Part shown: positions 10,430 through 23,400 of the stretch, in pieces
How positions within the stretch are numbered: the first letter of the stretch is position 1
Layout of the letters: every line of letters begins with the position of its first letter
Assembly: GCA_905147135.1 (NCBI GenBank)
Contig: LR990050.1
Location: 10,290,001 to 10,354,000 of the forward strand
Direction: 5' to 3'
DNA: 64,000 nucleotides
From: Blastobasis lacticolella
Lineage: Eukaryota > Arthropoda > Insecta > Lepidoptera > Blastobasidae
Translations under genes and position numbers: made by a program
Notes under the pieces: model-generated
The model's input: only the letters and a program-made list of their open reading frames with translations
Told to the model about the DNA's origin: nothing
The model's database searches: none

Positions 10430-11175
10430 TCTGTGGGCCCATTTTCAGGTAGGTATTCGAATATTTTTACTGGTGATATTCGAATATTATTCAAAATATT
10501 GTGAAATCTGAATCAGGGGTTTAAACTAAGTTTTTAATGTAAGTTTGTGCAATTGGCCCTTAGTATTTACATCCAAATGAGCGTTGAATGGATTTTTACA
10601 TGTTAATAATATAATTTAAAGCAATAAAAAAAATATTTACAAAATCACAAAATAACACCATTAAGCGGCGAATTGAGCTTTATTTTATTTTAATCTGTAA
10701 AAAGCCATTCGCCGCATCTTTGATTGCATTTACTAAGAGTCATCATCATCATCATACATTTACTAAGAGTATAAACCATAATTCAATTATTAAACACTCA
10801 AACGACAGAAAGAATGGAAAAATAAATTTAGCATGAAAATCGAGTCGCCTTGCCTCGCGATTCACTCCCGAGTTGTCGCATTCTACGCAGAGCTGAATAC
10901 TCAGGCAGGCAGACTTGGGACAGGGGGCACCGAGACTTCGGTGGAAAAGTTCACACGATCCGTTTGATTAAATTCATATTACTGTAACTTTCTTTGTGCA
11001 CAATAAATGGTTAAATAAATAAATACCACAAAAATAAGACGCCTGTACGTAAATTCAGATGATTTATAAATATTCGAATATTCGAATTAAGTATACCTAA
11101 ATTACTATTCGAATATTGAAATGAGCCGAATATTCTAATAATTTGAATATTCGAATATACGGCTTGCAAGCCCTA
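10430..11175. repeat. Region of repeated ATTCGAATATT motifs, probable decayed TIR element
   Basis: ATTCGAATATT-type palindromes cluster at 10450-10500 and 11070-11160. The outer edges carry 'caaggcttgtattc' on the left and 'cttgcaagccctat' on the right, weakly inverted to each other. This suggests an old TIR element, but no clean target duplication is seen. Confidence 0.4.
10727..10770. mobile_element. Tail-only retro-insertion: (CAT)5 between 14-bp direct repeats
   Basis: The 14-mer 'catttactaagagt' occurs at 10727-10740 and again at 10757-10770, with 'catcatcatcatcata' between. On the minus strand the insert is (ATG)n, the tail of RTE elements and their SINEs. It is best read as an extreme 5' truncation in which only the tail was copied between target duplications. 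Microsatellite growth with a chance repeat is less likely for a perfect 14-mer. Confidence 0.6.
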
Positions 11176-11230
11176 TACGGCGCGGCTGTTGTACCTACTA
11201 CATAAATAAGTAAATATAATAAAAATAGGT

Positions 11231-11365
11231 ATGTTGTGCACGGGCAGACCAACGTTTTGTGGGTCTCCTAAACCTCCACTATCACTATCAAAGTGGAATT
11301 TTTCTTGTACTCGATGACATAGGATAACCTACGGCGCCCTCACAGTCTATAACTCTATAATGTCT
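11231..11365 (+). repeat. Dispersed repeat shared with 25.5 kb
   Basis: Shares 'acgttttgtgg.tctc.t.aacctc.actatc.ct', 'aaagtgga.tttttcttgta' and 'cggcgccctcac' in the same order with 25498-25640. An inverted piece of the same sequence is at 25323-25361. The family is not known to me. Confidence 0.6.
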
Positions 11366-11629
11366 ATATCTACAACTCTTGGCCGTTTCATAGAACTATT
11401 GCATGACACGGAGTTAGTTTTTTATGCTGACTTTCTTCCTTGCATCCCCCCTTATGGAGATTGATGGCTAAAAGTCTAAGATTTCTTAATTCACTTGTCA
11501 TTTGTGTGAAAAATCTAACTTGCGTAACAAACAGCTTCCTAGGACTTTGGGAAGTACCCGAGAGATTTTAATGAGAAATCAGTTAATAAGTCAAGAAGGT
11601 TAGGTTTAGAGGTAAGGGATACAGCATCT

Positions 11630-12030
11630 GTATTGGTCTGTAAAGGTCTGTCTGGCGGTGGCGTGGGGGCCGGGTCGCCCTTTTCCCTCAAATATGATTG
11701 AATTGGACGATGGCTGGGCTCTGCGTTATACTTGTGAACGGGTGGTGCCTTGCTGGACTGGCTTACTCTTTCTGTAGTTATAGGTGGTTTTTCTTAAGTA
11801 TAATATACCTATATATGTATTCTCTCTGCTTGGCATTGTTGGGCAGTGACCGGCTCTGTTTGATATTGTCGGACACGGTTCGGCCGTTGTCGGCGCGGGG
11901 TGGATGTGCTTCGGACCTTGGGCGGCCAACATGTTACTGTGTTTCCTTCCTACTTTCCAACCCCCTCCTTTTTGACGATTGAAAGAGATATTTAATGTCC
12001 TACTCAATAAATAAATTTTGATTTGATTTG
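11630..12030 (+). repeat. SINE-like repeat ending in (GATTT)n, copy 1
   Basis: Ends 'gattgaaagagatatttaat', 'tcctactcaataaataaatt', '(gattt)n gac'. A second copy at 58640-58940 ends almost identically, with 'attgaaagagatatttact' and 'tactcaataaagagatg'. Both bodies contain 'ggcattgt' and 'tgtcgg' phrases. From 12031 to 12850 I see nothing assignable. Confidence 0.55.
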
Positions 12031-12850
12031 ACGTGCCGTTTCAAAATGCATGGATCTTCCCATTTTGTATTTTCCTTTACATTAGATAGCATTTCATGCA
12101 GAAGCTAGGACTTCAAAGTTACTAGGATAGGATTCACTACCATAGGGCGTGTAGATGGTAGGTACTATTATTCAGCATCTAATGGAGCATCTAGGAGATT
12201 TTAGACATGCTACTTTGAAAGGAGCAGTACTGCGGCTCTATTTTTGAATTGCTCGCTTTGATTCGAACGGTTTTCTCATGAAAAACTCAATATTTTTTAA
12301 ATCACATTGGCAACTCAGAAGAGTGCGGTTCAAAAAGACGGAAATAAGATACTCTTGTATTTAATCAGGCTTATATTTTAAAGTTCCGAAGTAAAACAAG
12401 GAACCCTTAATAATTTCACCATTACCGTCTTATTCTCTAGCTCTTCGTACAGTGGTTTAACTGAGAGAAAATTAATACTTGACAGCTATATGGTTATACA
12501 TATTAATCCCGCCCACAAAAAGCCCTCTTTTTGGTAGGTAGGTACGCATATTATGGCAACTACACAACCCTACACTGCATTTGGCCCGACACTTCATGGC
12601 CGATATTTATTCCTGAGCAAGTGATATCTATTTATAATATGTGCCTACTTACCTACTTAGGTAAAATTGAGCCGCAGCCTTTGATCTCATTTCTTGGCTA
12701 CTTATTGAAAAAGTCGTGACCATACTTTCCATGAACAGTACCATCCAGGCCTTACCTCACCTCCCACATTCAAAAGTGAAGAATATCTACAAGCGAGAGA
12801 CGTTGAGTTGGTCCACTCTTACTACAGGGGAAATGAAAATATTCATTTTA

Positions 12851-14461
12851 GCTTTGTATTGTATTTATTTTTAAAACTTTAACTATATACACAGATACAT
12901 ATTCTATAAACTACATTTTGACTTTATACAGTCTTAGCAACTACTACAAGGTAGATACACAACATAAACATCATAATACATCATATTAGTTTCAATAAAA
13001 GACATTTCTTGAAACAAATAATTCTTATTTGTGTTTAAGTGAAAGCTTGTCTATGTTCATGAAATATGAGATAACATTTTGAAAATCGATAGTAAAGGTA
13101 GGAAAACAACGAGAAAATATAAAATAATAGTTTAGCATTTCAATCGGACATCGATAGTATCGCGAAATTTTAAGTACCTGCAAAGGTAAAATGTTCGTAA
13201 ACAAGCCTTCACTACGTATATAAACTCCTTATAAATAAATTATTACAATATAAACTGAGCATTTCACAAAACCTTATAAATAGTACGTCTAATTTAAACT
13301 TTACGTGAAAGCAGTGTCGACGTGATAGAATTAAGAGAGAAACTTGAAAGCTCGACCATTAATTGTCCTAATTAGTATAATTAAAGCGCGTAACGCCCGC
13401 TCCACGCCAGTCGGCTCACACAATGTTTACCTAAGCATTCCTCCTTCAATTCTAACACTACAACACTCTACTTACTGACCTATTAGACCTCAGAGTTTAC
13501 TTTTATGCCTAATTCAAAGAAAATTTCTCGATAACTTTTTGTTTAGGTACACATTCAATTCAACTTAGTGTAAATGCAAACTGTCTCTTAACTAACTTAG
13601 AACAATCTTAAATAACATCTTAAATATTATAGTTTGGTCGAAAACAGGAATGTGTAAAACATGTGACTAGAATTTACTAAAACTTAACATCGACCTAAAT
13701 AAATATTACATATTTCAACATTTTTCACCATTATACACAATTCCAAAATCAAAATTATTAACCACACTTTTTACAACCATTTTACCTTGATTTTCTACAA
13801 TGTGAGATCTTAACAGATTACTTAGTACGATGACAAAAAAATACAACATTTGCAAAATTGGAGAGGAATTAATAAGTATCTTCATAAGTACCTAATAAGT
13901 AATATTATACCTACACCACGTTTATTAGGCGACGAAAACGTAACGCGTTGTTTTTGAAACAAGTTCATTGCTTACGAGAAATATTAACCTGTTCATTATT
14001 TTCAGTCTTATAAATTATTGTTTTTGGAATCAAAGGAGATCAAGAGAAGGTATGTCATACATATATTCCAGATTTGTGCGAATAAACGTAATCCACCCAC
14101 ACAGTGGCAGTGTTAACAAGAGCTGCTAAAATTTTATAAATAACGTAAATCTATGCTACAAAAGCTACAATATTTCACATAAATAAATTGAGATCAATGA
14201 ACAAATTCAGCTATAATAATTTTCGAAGAGCAATAGTCTCAACTAAGTAAATCACGAAGCAAAAAACTAATTCAAAACTTTTTTCGCTCCGGCGTGCCCA
14301 GGTGCATGGCAAAAAAGCTGCCGACACAAAGGAGTAGAAGATCCATTCTATAAACATTTCTATGTATCCCGGTGGGATCGATTGACTCGGTTTGTTCTGC
14401 GCAATCTTTGTGACAGTGGATAATAAATTCCACCATAGAGAGCACATAACGTGCACGTGTT
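12851..14461 (-). other. Probable 3' UTR of cyclin D
   Basis: AT-rich DNA downstream of the cyclin D stop, without coding signal on either strand. A TTTATT at 12864-12869 gives AATAAA on the minus strand and would end a 1.6-kb 3' UTR. Several TAATTA and ATTTA-type stretches are present. The polyadenylation point is an inference. Confidence 0.4.
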
Positions 14462-17400
14462 TCAGAAGTGTACGTCTTGGACGTCGGTGGGTGTGTCCGG
14501 GAGTTGCGTGGTTGCGTGGGTCGGTTGTTTGGTTGGGGCGATGAGTCTCGGGCGGGGTTCCTGGGGCTGGGTTTCTCTAGCCAGTACTCTTTCCACGTGT
14601 CGGGCGACCAGCTCGGCGGCGGCGGCTGGAGTCTGCGTCAGTGCGCAGAGCTCGCTCACCGACATGCGCACGCGCAGCCCGCGGGCCGCCGCCGTGATGC
14701 ACGCCGACGCAATCAGCGACGGTGGCACTAGCAGGAACTCCGTTTCTGTTGACAAAAGAAAGGACGCAACTTATAAATAAGTGTCTTGAGCACTTGGGTA
14801 CCACGTGCGCGGGTTTGGTGATACAAAAGCGTTTCGCATAGAACCAACTCTTTAAAAATATCTAACAAAAAACAAAAAAAAAGGATCCCGTTGAACTCTT
14901 TTCTATGAAGACAAGAGAAACAAGTTTTCAAAGCACTGTTGTAGATACGAGTTTGATCAATTTTAACATATCATCATCATCATCATTGGCCTTAGACATC
15001 TAAATTGAATACAAAGTAGGATCATGTTATTGGTTACATTATTTAAATACCCTAAATATCCAATTGGCATAATTGAGAAACAGACAAAGATGTTAGCGAG
15101 CAACAAAATGATCCCGTTGAACATTTTCTATGAAACTCTTTTGAACTCAACGGGAAGCGAAACAAGGTTTCAATATTTCGTAAGAAGTTGTCAAATTTTA
15201 ATGTAAAGCAGAATATAATATCACAGTTTGGTCAAGGATAGGTACGACCGAAAAAAATATTTATTTTATGGGGTTTTGCAACGCTGTATGGCGTTTTGCA
15301 ACGGTATTTTGAACAAGCGCTAGCCAGTCGTCGTTGACCTACCCCAACCCAACATGGTGGTCGAATTAATAAGAGTCCCGTTGATCTCTTTTCTTTGGAA
15401 CAAAGTGAGAAAATTGACCAAGTAGAACTTTATCAACTTTGTAAAACCGATCCAAGTTGTTAGTTCTATTAATTTTACACTAAATATCCAATAGAGGTAA
15501 GGATAATTACTAAACAATCAGAGAAAGTTACAACAACATTAAAAGTTATTTGTTTCAACAGTTGTGTTTTCGTGTGGTTCAGAGAAGAGTTGGCCGGCGC
15601 AGGCGCAGGTAGCGCATCTGTTGGGATAATGACGCGCGGACAGGTGGCTCGGACACCTTGCATCTCGTGTCCTTGCAGCCGCATCCTCCGCTCTCCTTAT
15701 GCTACTACTTTATTTATATGTATATTTATAGCAGACGCATAACCGGAATCAAAGATGCTGTTTTAACACAGATATTTATGTTGCGGAGGTATTGCCAAAA
15801 CGTGATAAAACAAGGCACTTTTAGGCGATCGCCTTAATTTTGCTACCATTTCTTAACGTAAGCAAGTTAGTTGATACTGTTTCTAGTGGACCCTAACTTT
15901 TGTCACCGCTAACTAAACCTACCCCAAATTAAACCTATTCCCTGCTGTATTCCCTGTCACTACAAATGAAATCATTTGTAGCTATTGATGATGAGTGGTT
16001 TTCAATATTACGTTTTTGACATATTTAAACTAAAATTTCTTGACAATCGCCAGTCGCAACAATCGTAAGAAAATATAAAATCACGGTCGACTTGAAGGGT
16101 CTCAGGAAAAAACATTGCGTTACATTTTGCACAATACCAAGTCGCGCATTGTTGTCGGGAAGTGAATGAGGAAGGAGACGAACAGCTGCCAGATTTGTGC
16201 ATTCCGTCCCCGTCTGCATCTTTGTGTGCCTGCCCCGGGACAATAGCCACCGAATAATGGTAATTTACATCTTAAGTCGTCTAACTAAGGGCGCAGCTGC
16301 GATTTCGCCACGGACCAAATAGAAACTCTATTGTTCGACCAAATTTGTAGACTACCATCGAATCGCCCAATCAATAACCCTCCCATAACAGTGATTTCCG
16401 TTATTTTTGCACAAGATTTTCGCGTACCCCACATGTAAAATGTAGCGTAAAATACGGGCCTGGTCAGCATGACAAATGTAACACGCATGAATTAAAATGA
16501 TAATAATATAACAAATACGTAAGTAATAGTAGTAGTTTTTACAGATTCTGACATATTCTAACGGTGTAGCTATTGATGCGAAACAACACAAGCCAGCATA
16601 ATATCGTGTCGCGCTGGGTGTGTACGCTCGCGGCGGCGGCTCACGGCAGCCAAGACGGCAGATGCGAGGACACCTGGCGCGACCCTTCCGCCGCGGTCAC
16701 TGCCCGCCTACACCCTTCCCTGCGCCCTTAGACGCTCCTTGACTAACACTCAAGAAAAAACAGTACCGCATCACGCGAGCGCGTCATAACTCCCGTCAAG
16801 AAAAAGCACCTCCGCTAACGAACGCGCTTTCTATGCTAAAGCTTAACTCGTTTATTCCGAGGTCAATGGAACCCGCAAGCTAGGGGGAGCTTTACATCCA
16901 TAATAAAGTGTAAAACCAACAACTTATGCTTGTTAATTAAGGATTTAAATGTTACGTTACTCGGTGAAAGCCGCGTTGACTACGAATTCGAGTCCTCCGG
17001 TCCGGATCGGACTATTGTGGTTGTGTGACCATAGCTTATTATGAAATCAAAATGATAGCGGGTGGCTTATTTGATCTGATCTGCGGGCAGCAGAGCGGCG
17101 CGGGCCGTTGCGCGACAGGTTGGCCGTCAGTTGGAGCCGCCGCCATCTGCTGGGCGCAGCACGCGCCAAGGGGACTACCTAAGACACCCCCGCGTCTTGC
17201 CCCCGACTAATTGTCTACAAACTACGAACGTAATGACGCGCCCTCAACAGACGTCGAGGACCGTTAAGTTCCGTTTGTCAAACCTGCCCCGCCCCGCCGG
17301 TGAATCTAATGCGCATAGACGAAATGCAAGGGTTGCAAATAGTTAATGGCCTAATCGTGCGAAACTGGTTGCAATAAATATTAACGACCATTTTTATGTC

Positions 17401-20400
17401 TTATTCATAAACAAGTTTAAGGTTTGATTTTGGATTGAATTACGTGTCACGGGTAATCTTTATTTGCACTTTGGAGTAACGCTTTACAGAGGTCAAAACG
17501 GTTTAACTAGGATTGCAATATAATTTTATTTTACTTTATTCAGAACACCAACAGCAAGATACTTACAAACATTTATAACAGCAAAGCCATTAATAGGTGC
17601 TCGCATATAGTTATTTAAATGATATTGGATACTAGCAGTAGGGTTACGCACGTTTACGCAGGTAGAGAGATAGAGAAAATAAGACCAAATAGTTTTTTAT
17701 CAGTAACTCAATGAATTCGAACCCAAAAGAAGCATAAAAAGATAAACACGCAAAGATTCCGCCAAACACATCGGAAGGAAGGGATGGAACGGAAACTCAT
17801 TGAACTTGGGAAGCATCGGTGTTCGGTGCCGTGATTTGCTCTGGCTAAGTGATGTGGTACGACTTGTCGGGTTAGATAGGGTGGGTCGCCAGGTGCGCTG
17901 CGAGACGGCGGCGACCCGAGGAGGTCGGGGCCCTTTGTCGCGCCCGGGCCGAGCTAACACAATGGCCGCGGGACGTCTTCGCGCATTGTCGCGCGTCAGC
18001 TGTCGCGGTCGCTCCCCTGCCTCGCGACGTCTCAGCCTAGCCACCGCGCCTCCCGTGACACGGTTACTGGATTTAGTAGCTACGACTACGATTAACCGTA
18101 ATAACAAACCACAATATAACACTCGTATGCGATATCACTTCGCTTTCCGTTATAAAACACGGCAATGTCCCGCTCGCTGTTGAGATTCTCATAGCAAGAG
18201 ATTTTATCTTGTCTCGTAATTTCTTGAGAATTACGTAATTGTTAAGCGTTTATATGTGTAATGTATGCTACAACTATGACTTGTTTTCTGTTTACGTAAA
18301 AGTCTTTCACCTTAGCAAAAAACTAAATAATACAAATATGTATACATGTCGTTAAAAGTCATACGATACGTACTATATGTACCTATACAAAAAAAATCAA
18401 TCTCGCTTTAACAACGAACAATTAACGGCTAATCTTACGTCGTTGGGTCGAAATAAAAAGCACGCAATCATTTCAATGGAGAGTATTGCCGCATTACTCT
18501 CCATTGAAATGTTGTACAGGGAATCTTATGATTAAGGAAGTTTAGGGTCAAGTAGTGTTATTAACCCTTTCACACCTCGAGTGTTGTGCGATCAGTTACC
18601 GGCAATTATGCTGTTTCCGGCGCCCGGTGCACGACAAAATATGACACCGGCTAGCTTTATGGTTATTAAAAACGTTACTCACTGCCCACCCCCAAACATA
18701 AAATGGTAAGAATCAAAACTCGAGAGTTCTCCAAATGTTTCTTGCGATCACACAATACCTACATATAAGCACAGCTATAGGTAATCTTTTCTAACAAACT
18801 AATGATATTCTAAGTACCTACTGGCTATCCAAATGTATAACCGATACGCTAACTATTAAGATAATTAACTGCGGTCGTATGGTATCGGAAGCTGTTGTGG
18901 ACCAAAACAGGGGTGCCCGCCAGACAGCCATAAATAACCCTTATCAGGATTCAATGACCATACGGGCTCTCAGGGTTAAGCGACACCATCAACAACTTCT
19001 CAAAAACACCATTTATTTAATTAATTTATTTAAACAATATTAGATCCAATAACAATGATGTGTTGCGTTGTTCTTCACGACCGATACAGAAATTAAACCA
19101 TTAATTATGATATCGAATACGAATGGTATATAATGTTTATATTTAGATGAATAGGCACAGTCCTCGTTTGCACCGGTTCCTTATACACTTATTAAAATGT
19201 CAGGGCTACCAGCAGGCGGTGTTACCAACTGTATTTTTTATTTTATTTTCCAGTCCAGTCATGCTCAGTGAGTGCGGCAATCGTCTACCCTTGCCGCAAT
19301 GTACTTGCTACGGGTCATTGATGGTCAGTGGCAACTACATACAATATAGTCAAATATTATACGTACCTAATGTAATAAGATTTCATATACTAACGAATAT
19401 GGTATTAAACTTTATAGCTATCGATATAGATGAATCAAACGATAGCAGATATGCATGTGCCGGCAAAAAGCATATCCGACCGAACACATGGCGCGGCGCG
19501 CCCGCTGCGTCGCGCATGGCACATTGCGACGCAGTAAATCAGATCGAAACGAGATAATTAAAGTATTACCGTTCCACGTGACCCCAAAAATCAACAACTG
19601 CGCGATAAACCACCCCACTGGCACGATTTTTACGATTGACCATATACATACAAACTTTATTTTACGATGTCCAGCGCGATGAACATTCCCCGACAAAGCA
19701 CGTGCCCGTGATTTGCATATGGTAAGTGTAACGAGATTGTGACTAGTTTCAGTACCGATTTAAATTACAATATTATTTATATCTCGCGTCAGATCACCAC
19801 CTGCCGTCGGAGGGCCGCTGTTAAATTACGACGTAGTTAATTTCTTTGCGACAATGAAAAAAATATATGGTTACGAGTTACGAGTCGTCTTTTCTTTTTA
19901 TTTGAAACAGTATCATTAAGTGTGTCTACGTAATTTGACAAAGGGAGTGGGGTCAGTGGCTGGCGAGGGTGCGCGGGCGCAAGGTGTGCGCGCTATCAGT
20001 GCGCGGCATGTGCGCGTTCCGACGCACGCCGCCCCACTCACCCCAAATACCCATACACGACATGCACTCCGTATCCAAACAAAGGGAAGTTACCCATTTG
20101 TCCATTACGCTAAAAATACATAGTTATTACTGCTTAACACCAATGAGCGAGAACGCTTAATTGACGCTCAGCAACTGTTATCGATAGGAATTAACATCGG
20201 AAGTTAGTGCAGCCCGCATATTGCCCAAGTTTGCAGACGATTTACTAATGGGAGCTAGTAGCAAAAAGTGGTGGAAAAAACTTACCGGTATAGCACACTG
20301 ACGTCAGCGTCAACGCGTGCGTCCTGACGAGCGGGTTGGCGCGGCCCCAGGGCACTCGCGCCAGGAACGGCTCAACGAAGTCGAAGGCCGTCGCAATAGA

Positions 20401-23400
20401 AAGCTGCCAGTTCAACCGTTGCAGGACCATCACTTCCCATTGCTGCAACAAACGAAACACATTTAGCTTTCATACAAACTAAACTACCCTTCATGACAAC
20501 TAATAAGCGCAAGTACAAGTCGTCTGGGGACAATTTGCAAATTTCTTTCCCAAAGGGCCCGACCCCGTGTGAACCGTGTCTCTTTCAATGACCTTTCCAA
20601 CTATTCGTGAATTGCTTTAATTTATATATGCAATACAATTACCCTGCACTTATACTCAAGGAGGGACTGTATTCTTAGCAGTTGAGTCGTAACCGTCATA
20701 CTCGATGCGCCAGGGCGGAAACCGCAAAAAGTGGGAAATCGCATAACAAATTGGAAATAGACAAATAGACACATCGAATATTTCTTGATACATATTTATT
20801 AATTGAGTGCGCATACGTGTCTTTGACACGAATACGAGTTAGTATGTTATTTTGTTATGTTTATCGTATAAGTTACGTAGCAGATAAGTGTTAGTGAACG
20901 CCATTGTTTAATACGAAGTTCATTCAACTGACGAAGATTAGACAGATAAATTTTAAAGTTTAGAGTACATAGGTCAGTTATACTACGTACTCACAATGCA
21001 CCACTAACAGATAAAATAACAAACAAAACTTGTGTCTGTAGTCTTAAATCGTATCGTTGACCCACGTTCAAACCCTCAAATAAAATTGAAATGACCATCA
21101 TTGGAGGCGTCATTTGGTGAGACATGTCATGGGAAAGGCGCATGAACCCCACGGCATATGACCTCATCAAGTATGCGCGGTGCGGTCTTATCAAGAGCAT
21201 CGTTCGAATTAATCGCAAGGAAACGGCATGGTGCCATACGGCGCCTGCGAGTGACACCGACGCGCTTTCCCACGATCCCAATATCAAGGTGCTACCATTC
21301 ATTCCTCTGCGCCATATTATTATCATACAAAGTGTCATCGTCTTTTGTACAATTTCATTCTCTCTTTATGCAACTTATATATCCTGCTTTTTCCCAGTAA
21401 CAGAGTTTTGTGCTTCCTACCACCTGGAGTTAGAATACGTGTGAATCAGGTGACAAAGTCAATTCGTGGGTACCGGATCGCTAATTGTCCTATAACACCT
21501 GCCCGCCCCTGCGCACACAATATCGCGATTATGACAGTTCTGGTGTCATTATAACCGCACTGTGGGAAATTTTGGGTCCAGGATAATTGAAAAACGCTGT
21601 GTCGAATTATACATAGAACCATCACGAATCGAAAGTTCCACAAGGTGCGCCCGCTTTTAGGAAACGTGTAATCTTGGTGATAGCATCATGTCTTGCCCCT
21701 ATTTCCGTCGGAAGCGCGTAAGTCACTAGTAGCCAGTGACGTAGTACGTGGCTACTTCGTCACAGGTTGTAGCTTGCTTAAGAAGGGCGACAATAAGTGG
21801 CTCGACCGCCATCCAGAACAAGTTGTCGCGGAAGGAGTAATTACCGGATACGCGCATGCGACCAAAGCATACGGGCTATACAAAAAGTGGGTGTTCGGGT
21901 TGAAGGAGTCACATTTGACTCGGCTAATCGAGTCCATTCACAGAATCAAAACAATGCGTAACAACTTGCGGTCGTCACAGGATATAAGGTGTGCGGCTGC
22001 GTCGGAACTTCTTGACCTTTGCTTGTAGTGGAAAGACGGACGTAAGTGGCCGCCTTGCGCGTGCTTAGATAATTACCACGATACGGATAGGATGTTCATG
22101 TAATGTTCAATTATCTAGCGGTATGTAGACGGATGGGCGTCGAGGTACTTTTCTTTTTTCAAAAAGAGAAAGTATCTACTATTATAACAAATAGATTAAT
22201 TTTCCTATACGTAAATGCCTGCTTAAAGATCTATCTAATCTACATGAGGAGAATTTTTTGAGGAGCGGGGTTAATTGTCATAAGAAATATCAGTCAGTTC
22301 CACTTACCCGAACTTCATCTGGAAAGACGGAGTTGTCGGTGTACGCGCAAAGTAGGTCGACAGACAGCGGATGGCACTGTCGGAATTTGGAGGCGAGAAG
22401 CATAGAGGTCACCGCCAGCAGTTGCAGCTGCTGCCGCGAGATGGCGCGTTGTGCCAAGAACCGGTCCATGTAGCTCACGGCCAGAGGAAACACTTGCTCC
22501 TCGCACTGCTGCTCTTCGCAAACCTGTGGGAATATCCAGAGTTATTATAATGGGACCTCCAAACGATAAACACCTTCACAGTTGTATTTTTATCTCATTT
22601 ACAAGGTGAAGGAGAGCTAGCGGAGCCTCAAGATGGTCAAGTCCAGCTGTGGACAGTTATAGGAATAAAAGAAAAATTATCTACAGCCCGTTCTCCTATC
22701 GAAGGTGGACATTGAAGGTGTCTTCAAAAAGTGGTGCATAGTCGTCTTCCGGGCGTTGTGAGAGTGTTATCGGTGAGAAGATCTCCCACGATTTTTGATG
22801 TCATCTCTTCATCTCAGTGGTTAAGGGTTCAGATGTTAAGGGCTATTAGAATTTAAAATAATAAAGGGAACGTGTTCATTTTCAGTTCAAAGTAAAAGGT
22901 AGCATGACTGGAAAAAATATTAGAGAAGAGAAAAGAGCCCACCCAATAACATGTGGTATTTTTGCACGGCCTAAAATCCCACTGGTCTTTATTTGTCCAG
23001 GTAACGATAACGAATCCTATTATGGGACCCACAATACAATGACTTCAAACTGGGTATTCTTTACCTGAGTAATTAAACAATAAGTGTGATAGCCAGCTAT
23101 TGTGGAAAATCTCTGAGCTTTTTATACAGCCGCCTACTTTCAGTTACCCATTAAGATTCTTGTGTGCATTGAAGGGTTAAGCTCGACAACAAAAAATTAT
23201 AAAAAAGTTTCCGTTGCTGAGCATTACTAAGGGCTTAGAGCTAGTGCAGGTTTCGTAATGAAGCCAGGCCTTTATTTGTGTAGTCTGCCCGGGTACGGGC
23301 GCGCTACTCAATAAAGACACGGCCAACAACATGCGACGTTATTGTCTTTTAGTTAACAGTAATTAGGTAAGCAGTTTACTCTTATTCTCTGATCATTTCA

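Noticed and set aside
14451..14804. Long plus-strand frames over cyclin D exon 4
   Set aside because: Shadows of the GC-rich coding exon on the other strand, which has clear homology and correct splice phase.
17800..18183. 127-codon plus-strand and 140-codon minus-strand frames
   Set aside because: Both are open because of high GC content over the same bases. Arg/Ala/Pro-rich with no family features.
18469..18511. microRNA precursor
   Set aside because: The stem of 17 bp and total of 43 nt are shorter than usual precursors, and perfect pairing without bulges is atypical. Small-RNA data would be needed.
21693..22028. 111-codon plus-strand frame in cyclin D intron 2
   Set aside because: No recognisable domain or codon pattern and no splice context. 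It lies antisense to a well-supported intron and is most likely chance.
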